Positions 17,243-26,022 of a stretch of 62,402 bases of DNA are shown here, piece after piece. The stretch covers positions 1 through 62,402 of the forward strand of contig NZ_LZKI01000131.1 of assembly GCF_001672755.1 (NCBI RefSeq). Reading direction: 5' to 3'. How positions within the stretch are numbered: position 1 is the first letter of the stretch; every line of letters begins with the position of its first letter. Position numbers and translations under genes: made by a program. Origin of the DNA: Mycobacterium colombiense. Its GTDB lineage: Bacteria > Actinomycetota > Actinomycetes > Mycobacteriales > Mycobacteriaceae. The notes beneath the pieces were generated by a model, which made no database searches, was not told where the DNA came from, and saw only the letters and a list, made by a program, of their open reading frames with translations.

Positions 17243-18017
17243 CCCAGTCCGGCTGCTCGTCGGTCTCGACGTTGGCGAAGTCCTTGTGTCCGAGGCCGGC
17301 GGTGGTGCCGCCGTCGACGACGAACTCCGAGCCGGTGGAGTAGCTGGACTCGTCGCTGGCCAGATAGACCACGAGGTTGGAGACCTCCACCGGTTGGGCC
17401 GCGCGGCCCAGCGCCGTCTGGAAGATGTCGTCGGGAACCCAATCGGTCATCGGGGTCTTGATGAGCCCGGGATGGATTGAGTTGACCCGGATTCCGCTCG
17501 GGCCCAGCTCGAGCGCGGCCGACTTGGTCAGTCCGCGAACGGCGAATTTCGTTGCCGTGTAGCCGTGGCAGGCGATGGTACCGGCCATGCCCTCGATCGA
17601 GGAGATGTTGATGATCGATCCCCGGCCCGCTTCCTTCATGGGTTTGACCACGGCGCGGATACCGAGAAACACACCCGTCAGATTGATGTCGAGGATGCGC
17701 TGCCACTCCGAGAGCGCGTAATCCTCCAGGGTGCCGATGTTGATGATGCCGGCGTTGTTGACCAGCACGTCGATCCGGCCGAACTCGCCCAGGGCGGTGG
17801 CCACCGCCGCATCCCAGTCCTCGGGCTTGGTCACGTCGAGGTGCAGGTAGCGGGATGCGTCACCGACCTCCGCCGCCACCGCCTTGCCCTCGTCGTCGAG
17901 GATGTCGCCGAACACCACTTTGGCGCCCTCGGCGACCAGCGCCCGCACGTGCGATGCGCCCATCCCCCGGGCACCGCCACTGATGAGGGCGACCTTGCCC
18001 GCCAACCGTTCTGCCAC
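17235..18017 (-). CDS. fabG3: 3-alpha,20-beta-hydroxysteroid dehydrogenase, FabG3 type
   Basis: A 260-residue short-chain dehydrogenase close to M. tuberculosis Rv2002, with the same length and extended stretches I recognise ([28 protein letters not shown]). NAD binding is SGGARGMG (residues ~14-21), the catalytic Ser is in NISSIEG, and Tyr/Lys in GYTATK. Rv2002 reduces the 20-keto group of steroids with NADH. The start is GTG at 18017 behind AGGAGA; the frame extends to 18080 without a ribosome site. It is convergent with and overlaps mmpL by eight bases. Confidence 0.92.
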   Translation of the reverse strand: MAERLAGKVALISGGARGMGASHVRALVAEGAKVVFGDILDDEGKAVAAEVGDASRYLHLDVTKPEDWDAAVATALGEFGRIDVLVNNAGIINIGTLEDYALSEWQRILDINLTGVFLGIRAVVKPMKEAGRGSIINISSIEGMAGTIACHGYTATKFAVRGLTKSAALELGPSGIRVNSIHPGLIKTPMTDWVPDDIFQTALGRAAQPVEVSNLVVYLASDESSYSTGSEFVVDGGTTAGLGHKDFANVETDEQPDWVT

Positions 18018-18050
18018 TGCGTTCTCCTGTCGTGTGAGTTCGTCTATGCA

Positions 18051-18076
18051 CCATACGTACCGGGAGCTATGTATGG
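18051..18076. promoter_or_regulatory. imperfect palindrome upstream of fabG3
   Basis: CCATACGTA and TATGTATGG form 9-bp half-sites with one mismatch, spaced 8 bases, 34-59 bases before the fabG3 start. This suits a repressor operator; the regulator is unknown. Confidence 0.4.
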
Positions 18077-18113
18077 CCATAGCCGAAGGACTGGGCTGGA
18101 CGATCTCTTCGGG

Positions 18114-19037
18114 TCAGGAGTCGTACGCCCGAAGCAGCGCCCGCGTGCGCGCCCGGCCCTCCGGCGACGGATCGAATGCCGCCGCGACGTACTCGTCGAC
18201 ACCCGCGGCGCGCAGTTCGTCGAGCCGGCCGCGGACCGTGTCCTCGTCGCCGATGATGGCGGCATCCTCCGGCCCCGCGTAGCCCTCGCGGTCGAGCATC
18301 GCGCGGTACGACGGCAGCTGGCCGTAGATGGCGAACTGTTCGGCCGCCTGCTTGCGGGCGGCGTCGACGTCGTCGGTGACGCTGACCGGCAACGACGCGG
18401 CGACGCGGACCTGACCCTCACGTCCGGCATCGGCGGCGGCCTGGTGCAGCGTGGGCGCGACGTGCCCGGCCAGCGTCGCCGGTCCGGTCATCCAGGTGCA
18501 GGTGCCCGACGTGCGCCGCCCAGCGAGCTTGAGCATTTGGGGCCCCAGCGCCGCGATGTAGACGTCGGGCCGCGGCGCCCCCGCGATCATCAGCGCGCCG
18601 CGAGTGGTCACCGTCTCCCCCGTCGCGTCGGCGCGTTCACCGGCCAGCAGGGGCAGTAGCCCGTCGAGGAATTCGTTCAGCCTGCGCACCGGCTTGTCCC
18701 ACGGGATGCCCCACATCCCCTCGGTGACCGCCTGGTGGGTCATGCCCAACCCGAGCGTGAACCGCCCGCCCGAGGCGAGGCTCACCGTGAGGGCGCGTTG
18801 CGCCATCTGCATCGGATGCTGATTTTGAATGGGGACCACACCGCTGGCGACCTCGATCGTGTCGACCTCGTGCAACGCGATGGCCAGGATCGTGAGAAGG
18901 TCCGGCTCGTAAGGCAATTGGCTCATCCACAAGCGCTTGAAGCCTTCATCGCGAAGCATCGCGAGGTTGGCGATCGTCGCGTCGATCGGCGATTCGCTGC
19001 CCGTTCCGCTGAGCTGCCCGAACATACTGACCTGCAT
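18114..19037 (-). CDS. LLM-class F420-dependent oxidoreductase
   Basis: A 307-residue luciferase-like protein with a TIM-barrel layout: GFKRLWMSQL (residues ~34-43), ASGVVPIQNQHPMQMAQ, and GRFTLGLGMTHQ near 95. Mycobacterial members usually use F420H2 rather than FMNH2. The substrate is unknown. ATG at 19037 follows GAGGAGCG; the longer frame to 19118 adds a non-homologous leader. It lies upstream of fabG3 on the same strand but 96 bases away, probably with separate promoters. Confidence 0.85.
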   Translation of the reverse strand: MQVSMFGQLSGTGSESPIDATIANLAMLRDEGFKRLWMSQLPYEPDLLTILAIALHEVDTIEVASGVVPIQNQHPMQMAQRALTVSLASGGRFTLGLGMTHQAVTEGMWGIPWDKPVRRLNEFLDGLLPLLAGERADATGETVTTRGALMIAGAPRPDVYIAALGPQMLKLAGRRTSGTCTWMTGPATLAGHVAPTLHQAAADAGREGQVRVAASLPVSVTDDVDAARKQAAEQFAIYGQLPSYRAMLDREGYAGPEDAAIIGDEDTVRGRLDELRAAGVDEYVAAAFDPSPEGRARTRALLRAYDS

Positions 19038-19174
19038 GACCAACACGCTCCTCTGCGTCGCTTCCGCGGTGGGAAGGTTGTCGTGGGTCAACTCTACGGC
19101 CAGGCGTTGCCTGACCATTATCGTCGGATGTCACTGAAGGGTGCATGACCAGTACCGGGGGCTCGGCACGCCCT

Positions 19175-20059
19175 TCAAGACGGCCGGGCCACGATCACCG
19201 GCATCCGAATCGAGTGCACGACGGCGTTGCTCACCGACCCCAGCAGAACACCGGATAAGCCACCGCGGCCGTGGCTGCCCACGACGGTCAGCTGCGCGGT
19301 CTTCGACTGCTCGATCAGCTGCCGAGCGGGCCGGTCACAGACGACGATTCGGTGCACCGTGACATCGGGGTAGCGTTCCCGCCAGCCCGCCAGGCGTTCG
19401 GCCAGGCTCCGTTCGGCTTCCGCCTTCACCGCCGCCCAGTCCATTCCGGGAAGTTCGAAGACTCCGGTGTCGCACCAGGCATGAACCGCCTTGAGTTCGA
19501 CGCCTCGTCGTGACGCTTCGTCGAAGGCGATGGCCGTGGCGAGTTCGGAGGCCGGCGAACCATCGATTCCGACCAATATCGGTGCCTGTTGCGGGTACGG
19601 CATCAAGGGGTCTTCATCGTGAATGACGGCAACCGGGCAGCTCGCGCGTCGCACGATTCCGGAACTGACCGAACCTAGTAAGGCCCTACCAAGGGCTCCG
19701 CGCCCATAGGATCCGACGACGATCATTGCTGCCTCTTCCGACATCCTGACCAACGTCGGCGCCGGGGGCGCATGCCACAGCTCGCTCGTGATGTCGATCT
19801 TCCGGCCTGTTCTCGTGGCGTCTTCGGCAATCTTGACCGCCTCCTGCAAGAGCCGGCGGCCATCGTCCTCCTGCCATGCCACCGCTTCAGCCGCCATCGG
19901 CACCTGTGGCCAGACCGTCGTGGCGTTCACCATGTGGACCAAGCTCAGCGGAACATTAGATATTGCCGCGTCACGTGCGGCCCAGCAGACAGCGAAATTC
20001 GACGCAGGTGATCCATCGACTCCGACGACGATGCCGTATCGCTGTGTGGATTCAGTCAT
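19175..20059 (-). CDS. tandem universal stress protein
   Basis: A 294-residue protein with two USP domains. Each ends with the ATP-binding pattern G-x2-G-x9-G-S/T: GSYGRGALGRALLGSVSS (~residues 117-134) and GSHGRGGLSGVLLGSVSN (~263-280). Each begins with VGVDGSPAS or VGIDGSPAS. It resembles the two-domain USPs of the M. tuberculosis dormancy regulon such as Rv2005c and Rv2623. A good DosR-type box lies 50-69 bases upstream, supporting induction by hypoxia or nitric oxide. It is a close paralogue of the gene at 33760. Confidence 0.92.
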   Translation of the reverse strand: MTESTQRYGIVVGVDGSPASNFAVCWAARDAAISNVPLSLVHMVNATTVWPQVPMAAEAVAWQEDDGRRLLQEAVKIAEDATRTGRKIDITSELWHAPPAPTLVRMSEEAAMIVVGSYGRGALGRALLGSVSSGIVRRASCPVAVIHDEDPLMPYPQQAPILVGIDGSPASELATAIAFDEASRRGVELKAVHAWCDTGVFELPGMDWAAVKAEAERSLAERLAGWRERYPDVTVHRIVVCDRPARQLIEQSKTAQLTVVGSHGRGGLSGVLLGSVSNAVVHSIRMPVIVARPS

Positions 20060-20108
20060 TTCGGTCTCCTAGTCCATCCACAACGCTATGGCCCAATCTC
20101 AGCCCGGT

Positions 20109-20128
20109 CATGAGACTTTCGTCCCCAA
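20109..20128 (-). promoter_or_regulatory. DosR-type box 1 upstream of the stress protein
   Basis: The minus strand reads TTGGGGACGAAAGTCTCATG, fitting the DosR consensus core GGGAC-N4-GTCCC with one core mismatch. It is 50 bases from the start codon. Confidence 0.75.
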
Positions 20129-20138
20129 CCACATGGAC

Positions 20139-20158
20139 GAGAGACCTTCGTCGGGTAC
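20139..20158 (-). promoter_or_regulatory. weaker DosR-like box 2
   Basis: The minus strand carries CCGACGAAGGTCTC, sharing GAC...GTC spacing with box 1 and lying 30 bases further upstream. Paired boxes are common at strongly hypoxia-induced genes. Confidence 0.4.
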
Positions 20159-20274
20159 CGAGCCCACGCGCACAGCAGCCATTGCCACCAGTTCGCCGAA
20201 TTGCTCTGACTTAAACGGGCTTTCAGCGGGTAGTGCCACCAAGCTGCCAGAACGCAGCGTGGAGATCCCAGGCC

Positions 20275-20643
20275 TCAGCCGGACGCCCAGACCTTGGCGC
20301 GCTCCAGCTCGTCGAGCCCGAACACCGCGAGCTCGCCGGGGACCATCCACGCGAGCGCGTGCAGGGTGTGGGCGACCCAATCCTTATCCGACACGACCGC
20401 GATTCGCTTGAAAGCCGAATAATGCGTCAAGACGGTGCCCAAGCCCAGCTTGAGGTCCTCGACCAAACCACCGGGGCCGAAGCCCTCAAAATCCGGCGCG
20501 ATGACCTCCACGATCCTGACCTCACCGGACTTCAGCGTCTCCTCGAGGATGGGCCTGATCTCGCGCAGTTCATCACCTCGCAGCCGGCCCGAGACGCGAA
20601 TTCCGGTGACGCCGTCCGGCATGTCCGGCAGCACCTCAATCAT
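20275..20643 (-). CDS. SpoIIAA-like STAS/SEC14-type protein
   Basis: A 122-residue protein of the SpoIIAA-like family: an opening strand GVTGIRVSGRL, helix ELREIRPILEE, and a central GFGPGGLVEDLKLG followed by RIAVVSDKDWVAH. Members are compact alpha/beta proteins without a proven biochemical role; anti-sigma antagonism or lipid binding has been suggested. ATG at 20643 has AAAGGAG at ideal spacing; an upstream Met at 20706 lacks one. It lies 215 bases upstream of the stress protein on the same strand. Confidence 0.8.
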   Translation of the reverse strand: MIEVLPDMPDGVTGIRVSGRLRGDELREIRPILEETLKSGEVRIVEVIAPDFEGFGPGGLVEDLKLGLGTVLTHYSAFKRIAVVSDKDWVAHTLHALAWMVPGELAVFGLDELERAKVWASG

Positions 20644-20747
20644 CGAATACTCCTTTCCCGCACGCTCTTGAGCCTGTACGGGACGGCGACGACCGCCTAG
20701 TGCCATACGTCACCAGGTCCCTGACCGAATGACCGCTCGAACCCGGC

Positions 20748-21614
20748 TCAGCCGACGATGTCGAAGACCGCGGCGGCCGAGGTGACCGGCTTGTCGGCGT
20801 TGCCCTCGTCGTGCAGCAGCATGCGCACGCCGACGCGCCCGGGTCCGCCCGGATGGGCGGTGCCCTCGACCCGGAACGGCCCCACCTTGCCGCGCGACAT
20901 GAACATCACATGCCAGCTGACGACCTGCAACTTCTTGGTGCCGGCGACCTCGGCGGCGAGGTCGATCGCCGCGGTTTCGAGGACGACGTGCTGGGGTCCG
21001 ATGTGCAGCGCGGCATCCGGCGACGCGAGTTCGGTGCTGAGCTCGGGCAGGATCCAGTGGCCGTCGTCCCGACGGCTGGCACCGAAGGCCTGCCACAGCG
21101 GCGGCAGATCGGGAGAGTCTTCGACCACCAGTTCGGTGCCCGAAACATCCATGCGATCCAGGCCTTCCGGCGGGATGCCGATGATCGCGCCCTGCCCCTC
21201 GTTGAAGGCGATCACCCGAGTGGGGTTGTCGGCGTCGACGATGGTGCAGCGCCCGTAGCCCATGGTGCGGCCCTGGTGCACGATGCCCGACCCGACGATC
21301 TCGATCCTTTCGACGTCGTAGCCGGGATCGACGATCTGTACCGACGCGATGACCGGATTGGGCACGGCGACCATGTCGGTCTGGCAACCCTCAGGGGAGG
21401 AAATAGCCAACGGCGCCACCATGATTCCGCCGGCCTCGTTGCGCATGTCGCGGCGGATGGTCACGGTGTCGTCGGTCTCCCCCAGGTTCATCGACGAGTG
21501 TTTGCGACCGATATAGCGGTAGCTCAGCAGGCCCGTCCAACGCCGGTAGAGTTCGTCGCGGTAGGCGTCGGAATCTCCCATCAACTCTCGGATGTCACGA
21601 AGTTGACCGCTCAA
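20748..21614 (-). CDS. double-hotdog-like thioesterase/dehydratase family protein
   Basis: A 288-residue protein that looks like a PaaI/MaoC-type hotdog duplication. One half contains GSGIVHQGRTMGYGRCTIVDA, a thioesterase-like strand pattern, and the other WHVMFMSRGKVGPFRVEG. No full catalytic signature is recognisable. It lies 14 bases downstream of the acyl-CoA dehydrogenase gene, so a role in acyl-CoA turnover within one operon is inferred. Confidence 0.65.
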   Translation of the reverse strand: MSGQLRDIRELMGDSDAYRDELYRRWTGLLSYRYIGRKHSSMNLGETDDTVTIRRDMRNEAGGIMVAPLAISSPEGCQTDMVAVPNPVIASVQIVDPGYDVERIEIVGSGIVHQGRTMGYGRCTIVDADNPTRVIAFNEGQGAIIGIPPEGLDRMDVSGTELVVEDSPDLPPLWQAFGASRRDDGHWILPELSTELASPDAALHIGPQHVVLETAAIDLAAEVAGTKKLQVVSWHVMFMSRGKVGPFRVEGTAHPGGPGRVGVRMLLHDEGNADKPVTSAAAVFDIVG

Positions 21615-21628
21615 TTCCCTTCGCCTCC

Positions 21629-22858
21629 TTAGCTTTTGCCGCGGCGCACCTGATTGAAAGGCACACCGCGGTCGTCGGCTCGCTCGCGCGGGAAGTTCAG
21701 CACCCGCTCGCCGATCACATTGCGCGCCATCTCGGTGGTACCGCCGCCGATGCTCGCGGTCTGGCGGCCCAGGTAGCGCGTCCCGATATCGACCAACCCG
21801 CCATCGTCGTCGACCACGGCAGCCGGGCCCGCTACGGCCAGCGCCGTGTCGGTCTCGACGTCGTGCACCTCGGCCATGTACAGCCGGATGATGGACCCGG
21901 CGGCGGGCGGCAGTGATCCGCCGGCCACGGCGTGGAAGACGTGCTCACTGAGTTGGCCATGCACGGCCCGGTGCACCAGCGCCCGGCCGACCATCTCCTC
22001 GAGTCGTTGGTTGCCGGCCTGGTTCGTCTTTTCGAGCAGCGATATCAGATCGACCGAAACATCATGGGCCTCAGCGATTCCCGGCCCGCTGGTGTACTCC
22101 GAGCCGTCCCCCATCGTGCGCCGCTCGTGGTAGAGCTGCCGTGACGCGACGTCCCATCCCTTGCCCGGTTCACCCACCACCGCGTCGTCGCCCACGTCGA
22201 CGTCGTCAAAAAACTCCTCGCAGAACTCGATGGAGCCGTTGACCTGCTGGATGCGGTTGATGGTGACACCGGGATGGTGCAGCGGCACCAGAAACATCGT
22301 CAGCCCGTCGTGTTTGGGCACGTCCCAGTTGGTCCTGGCCAGGCACAGGCCATAGTCGGCGGCGAACGCCCACGTGCTCCAGGTCTTGGCGCCGTTGATG
22401 ATCCATCGTCCGTCCCGGCGCTCGGCGCGGGTGATGACGCCCGCCAGATCCGATCCCCCGTTGGGCTCGGACAGCAACTGCACCAGCACCTCGTCGCCGC
22501 GCAATGCGGCGGCGATGTGTGCGCGCTTCTGCTCCTCGCTGCCCATGTCGAGAATCGTTGCGCAGCAGATGGCGAACGACGGGACGTTGAGCAGGAGCGG
22601 AGTCTCATACCCCTGGGACTCGACGTCGAACGCCTTCTTGTATTCGTAGCTCAGTCCGAGCCCGCCATACTCGCGCGGGAAACAGATCCCGGCGAATCCG
22701 CCGTCCCACAGCAGCTTTTGCAGTTCGCGAGCCCGGTGCCAGGACGGCAACTCATCGCGCTCCAGCTGCGCCGCCTTGGCCGGATCGAGTCGTGGCATGG
22801 TCGCGGCCAGCCAGGCCCTGGCCCGGCTCCGAAATTCCTCGACCGACTCGGCAGTCAC
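21629..22858 (-). CDS. acyl-CoA dehydrogenase (FadE family)
   Basis: A 409-residue acyl-CoA dehydrogenase using FAD to introduce an alpha-beta double bond. GYETPLLLNVPS and QLLSEPNGGSDLAG (FAD/acyl pocket, residues ~130-143) are typical, and the C-terminal GGGTTEMARNVIGERVLNFPRE is the family closing motif. It is the first gene of a pair with the hotdog protein. A TGTACA-based palindrome 42-70 bases upstream is a possible operator. Which FadE it matches cannot be decided by eye. Confidence 0.9.
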   Translation of the reverse strand: MTAESVEEFRSRARAWLAATMPRLDPAKAAQLERDELPSWHRARELQKLLWDGGFAGICFPREYGGLGLSYEYKKAFDVESQGYETPLLLNVPSFAICCATILDMGSEEQKRAHIAAALRGDEVLVQLLSEPNGGSDLAGVITRAERRDGRWIINGAKTWSTWAFAADYGLCLARTNWDVPKHDGLTMFLVPLHHPGVTINRIQQVNGSIEFCEEFFDDVDVGDDAVVGEPGKGWDVASRQLYHERRTMGDGSEYTSGPGIAEAHDVSVDLISLLEKTNQAGNQRLEEMVGRALVHRAVHGQLSEHVFHAVAGGSLPPAAGSIIRLYMAEVHDVETDTALAVAGPAAVVDDDGGLVDIGTRYLGRQTASIGGGTTEMARNVIGERVLNFPRERADDRGVPFNQVRRGKS

Positions 22859-22899
22859 CGGATGGCCTCTCGTTCGAGCGTCGACCTTGTGCTGGGCGA

Positions 22900-22928
22900 C
22901 TGTACAGCACCGCCCCGCGGGTGTACAG
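22900..22928. promoter_or_regulatory. CTGTACA inverted repeat upstream of the fadE-type gene
   Basis: CTGTACA (22900-22906) and TGTACAG (22922-22928) are inverted 7-bp arms with a GC-rich 15-nt spacer, in the promoter region of the acyl-CoA dehydrogenase. They probably bind a regulator of that pair. Confidence 0.5.
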
Positions 22929-22938
22929 GTCGGCGCCT

Positions 22939-23328
22939 TCAGGACCCGTTCAATGCCACCGCGGCGCGAATGATCGCCGCCAACGCCTTCTCATCGATCT
23001 TGTCGCCCTCGTGGAAGTCGATCGCGCGTCTGGTGTTTCCGTCCAGGCTGGAGTTGAACAGGCCCGCGGGATCCTGCAGCGACGCGCCCTTGGCGAACGT
23101 CATCTTCACGACGTTCTTGTACGTCTCGCCGGTGCAGATCATCCCGTCGTGATACCAGGTGGGAACGCCCCGCCACTTCCACTCTTCGACCACGTCGGGG
23201 TCGGCCTTCTTGATCAGTTGCCTGATGCGCGCAAGCATCTCACCGCGCCAATCCCCCAACTCCTTGATCCTGGCGTCGATCAGTTCGGCGGGAGATTTGG
23301 CTGCGGCGTCATCCTGGGGGGTCGCCAT
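22939..23328 (-). CDS. DUF1801-family protein
   Basis: A 129-residue DUF1801 protein: an N-terminal helical part with DWRGEMLARIRQLI, then EEWKWRGVPTWYHDGMICTGE and the closing DFHEGDKIDEKAL. The fold is YdhG-like and the function is unknown; related proteins are annotated as putative iron chaperones on weak grounds. ATG at 23328 is the only sensible start. It stands alone on the minus strand, 80 bases from the fadE-type gene. Confidence 0.85.
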   Translation of the reverse strand: MATPQDDAAAKSPAELIDARIKELGDWRGEMLARIRQLIKKADPDVVEEWKWRGVPTWYHDGMICTGETYKNVVKMTFAKGASLQDPAGLFNSSLDGNTRRAIDFHEGDKIDEKALAAIIRAAVALNGS

Positions 23329-23526
23329 CGTGGCTCGCTTTCGGTGAGGTTGTCGCTCGCCGGACCGTACATCAACCGATGGTGTTCGCCGCGGCCACAC
23401 GCCAAGACCCCGTGTCCGGCGGCGAGGGCACCCGCAAGTAATCTGCGGTCGACTCGTGCCAGGTCCTGTGACGATTGCGCGGCCCGGCCGTACGGCGCTG
23501 CCCGCCCTGGCGAACAAGGAACCCAC

Positions 23527-24333
23527 ATGACCGATACACATCCCTTCGACGAAGCCCTCCAGCTCGACCTGATCGGCGCAAACGTCAGGCGCGGCCGCAC
23601 GCACCCGGAGTGGGCCAACATGGTGGGACCGTTCGGAGGGATCACCGCCGCCGTCATGCTGCGCGCCGTCGAGGCACACCCCGATCGCATCGGGGAACCA
23701 CTGGCCCTGACCGTCAACTACGCCGCTCCCATCGCCGACGGCGACTTCGACATCACACTGCGGGCCGCGCGCACCAACCGGACCAATCAGCACTGGATCG
23801 TCGAGCTCAGCCAGGACGACGTGGTCAAGACGACGGCGACCGCGATCTTCGCGGTCCGGCGCGAGAGCTGGGCCGACACGGAGAGCCACCCGCCGAGCGC
23901 GCCGCCGCCAGAGCAGGTGCCCGCTGTCGATCCGGGCCTCGTTCGATGGACCAGCCTTTACGACACCCGCTACGTAGAGGGCGCGATGCCCGGCAAGGGT
24001 GGGGATCCGAGCCCGTCGTCCACGTCCACCCTGTGGGTCCGCGACGGCGCGGGACGCCCGGTCGACTATCCCGCACTCGCCGCGCTGTGCGACATCTTCT
24101 ACCCGCGGGTGTTCCTGCGTCGCGGCGGCTTCGTCCCGTCTGGGACCATCTCGCTGACCACGTATTTCCACGCCGACCAGCCCCAGCTCGACGCCCTGCA
24201 CAATGACTTCGTGCTGGCCACCGCGCATGCGAACCGTTTTTCCCGCGGCTATTTCGACCAGAGCGCGAAAGTGTGGACCGCCGACGGCGGGCTGCTGGCC
24301 ACCACACATCAGATCGTCTACTTCAAAGGATGA
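23527..24333 (+). CDS. acyl-CoA thioesterase-like double-hotdog protein
   Basis: A 268-residue protein of the thioesterase family (TesB-like double hotdog, Acyl-CoA thio N/C). The N-terminal hotdog contains MVGPFGGITAAVMLRAVEAHP, and the second has SLTTYFHADQPQLDAL and GYFDQSAKVWTADGGLLATTHQIVYF, with the conserved Gln near the end. It is first in a run of three plus-strand genes with a SnoaL-like and an epimerase-like protein. The start is ATG at 23527 behind AAGGAAC. Confidence 0.85.
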   Translation: MTDTHPFDEALQLDLIGANVRRGRTHPEWANMVGPFGGITAAVMLRAVEAHPDRIGEPLALTVNYAAPIADGDFDITLRAARTNRTNQHWIVELSQDDVVKTTATAIFAVRRESWADTESHPPSAPPPEQVPAVDPGLVRWTSLYDTRYVEGAMPGKGGDPSPSSTSTLWVRDGAGRPVDYPALAALCDIFYPRVFLRRGGFVPSGTISLTTYFHADQPQLDALHNDFVLATAHANRFSRGYFDQSAKVWTADGGLLATTHQIVYFKG

Positions 24334-24395
24334 CGGGTTTACACTTCGCCAGTGGAACGTCACGCGGGGACGCTTACCCGAAGAATCGAGCCGTA

Positions 24396-24914
24396 ATGAC
24401 AGAGCGCGCGGAGGGCCTGGTGGCCGAGACGCTGCCGGCGATCGAAGCCATCAAACAGCTCAAAGCCCGCTATTGCCGCCACCTGGACACGAAGGACTGG
24501 GCGGCATGGCGGACGATCTTCGCCGACGACTTCGTCAGCGACACGTCGGAAGCCGGCGGCAAGGTCATCGCCGGCGCCGACGATTTCGTGGCGTTCACCC
24601 GCCGCGCCCTTGCCCGCCCGACGCAGCCCACCGCCCACCAGGTGCACACCCCCGAAATCGAGCTCACCTCGGCGACGACTGCGCGCGGTATATGGGCACT
24701 GCAAGACGTGGTCCGATTCGGGCCCGGGGTGACCTTGGTCGGCTACGGCCACTACCACGAGACCTACGAGAACATCGCCGGCGTGTGGCTTATCAAGAGC
24801 TCCAAGCTAACTCGACTCCGCGAGGACATCATGACGCCGTTCTTCTCGATCTACGTCTCCCCCCGGGTTCGCACGGCGATCGGCCGGATCGCCGGCCGCC
24901 TGATGGATCGGTGA
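24396..24914 (+). CDS. SnoaL-like/NTF2-fold protein
   Basis: A 172-residue protein with an NTF2-like fold: LKARYCRHLDTKDWAAWRTIFADDFV at the start is the family opening, and THEYE-type residues recur in YGHYHETYENIAGVWLIKSS. Members act as cyclases, isomerases or hydratases of small polyketides and steroids, or have no assigned role. ATG at 24396 follows 62 bases after the thioesterase; the next gene starts eight bases after its stop. Confidence 0.85.
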   Translation: MTERAEGLVAETLPAIEAIKQLKARYCRHLDTKDWAAWRTIFADDFVSDTSEAGGKVIAGADDFVAFTRRALARPTQPTAHQVHTPEIELTSATTARGIWALQDVVRFGPGVTLVGYGHYHETYENIAGVWLIKSSKLTRLREDIMTPFFSIYVSPRVRTAIGRIAGRLMDR

Positions 24915-24921
24915 CAAGCCC

Positions 24922-26022
24922 ATGACAGTCGATACCGTATTGGTCACCGGCGCGTTCGGGCAGATCGGTAAGCGCTGCACGCAGATCCTGCTGGAGCGGG
25001 GACGGACCGTCGTCGCGATGGACCTGCGCAACGACAACACGGTCGCCGCCGAACAAGAACTCGCCGCCGGCGGGCAGCCGGGGACGCTGATTCCCGCGTA
25101 CACCGATCTCCTGGACGCCGAGGCGGTGAGCGAGCTCGTCGCGGCTCATCAGCCCGGAGCCGTCGTCCACCTGGCCGCCGTGGTCTCCCCGCTGTCCTAC
25201 CGCAACCCCGGGCTGGCCCGGCGCGTCAACGTCGGTGGCACCGAGAACCTTTTGGCGGCCTGCTCGACGCTCCCCCGCCCGCCGCTGTTCCTGATGGCCT
25301 CCAGCGCCGCGGTGTACGGATCGCGCAACCCCTACCGCCAGCCCGAGCGCATCACCCCGGACACCCCGGTGAACCCCATCGATCAATACGGCCAGGACAA
25401 GGTGCTCGCCGAGGCGGCCATCCGCGGCAGCGGACTGCCGTACGCGCTCTTCCGGCTGGGCGGCGTCATCTCGCCGGACACCCACACGACCGTCAACGGC
25501 GACTCCCTGTTGCTGATGCGATCGATGCCCGGTGACAACCGCATGCATGCGGTGGACGCGCGCGACGTGGCGCTGGCATTCGCCAACGGGGTCGATCGCG
25601 AGGCGACCATCTCCGGCAAAGTCGTGCTCATCGGCGGCAACGAGTCCTACGTGCTGACGCAGCGCGGGCTCGAGGACAGCATGATGCAGGCCATCGGCGT
25701 GGGCCCGCTGGGCCCGTCGGCGAGCCTGCCCGGTGACCCGGCCGACGACCGCGGCTGGAGTTTCACCGGCTGGTACGACACCACCGAAGCGCAGGCGCTG
25801 CTGGACTTTCAGGAGCACGACTGGAGCCAGACGCTGGCGTGGATGGCCGAATCGCAGGGCCGTCTGCGCCTGCTGCTGCGGGTGCTTGCCCCGGTGCTGC
25901 GGCCGGCGTTGCGTGCGGTTCTGATCGTTCAGCGCCGGCTCGAGGGACGCGGCCCCTACGCCGACCCGTGGTCGCTGATCGAAAAGAAGTACGGCACAGC
26001 GGCATTGGCGAGCGTCGACTAG
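24922..26022 (+). CDS. NAD-dependent epimerase/dehydratase (extended SDR)
   Basis: A 366-residue extended short-chain dehydrogenase. NAD binding is TGAFGQIG (residues ~7-14), a central [12 protein letters not shown] carries the catalytic Ser region, and YGQDK gives Tyr/Lys (residues ~154-158). The C-terminal part is longer than in simple sugar epimerases. The substrate may be a nucleotide sugar or a hydroxysteroid. It ends four bases into the convergent aldo/keto reductase gene. Confidence 0.85.
   Translation: MTVDTVLVTGAFGQIGKRCTQILLERGRTVVAMDLRNDNTVAAEQELAAGGQPGTLIPAYTDLLDAEAVSELVAAHQPGAVVHLAAVVSPLSYRNPGLARRVNVGGTENLLAACSTLPRPPLFLMASSAAVYGSRNPYRQPERITPDTPVNPIDQYGQDKVLAEAAIRGSGLPYALFRLGGVISPDTHTTVNGDSLLLMRSMPGDNRMHAVDARDVALAFANGVDREATISGKVVLIGGNESYVLTQRGLEDSMMQAIGVGPLGPSASLPGDPADDRGWSFTGWYDTTEAQALLDFQEHDWSQTLAWMAESQGRLRLLLRVLAPVLRPALRAVLIVQRRLEGRGPYADPWSLIEKKYGTAALASVD

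Noticed and set aside
15475..17343. Long plus-strand frame (622 codons) inside mmpL
   Set aside because: It is a shifted frame of the mmpL gene with biased Arg/His/Asp composition and no family features.
20702..20712. Fourth full copy of the CGTCAC palindromic repeat
   Set aside because: Only TACGTCACC matches; the second half of the palindrome is missing.
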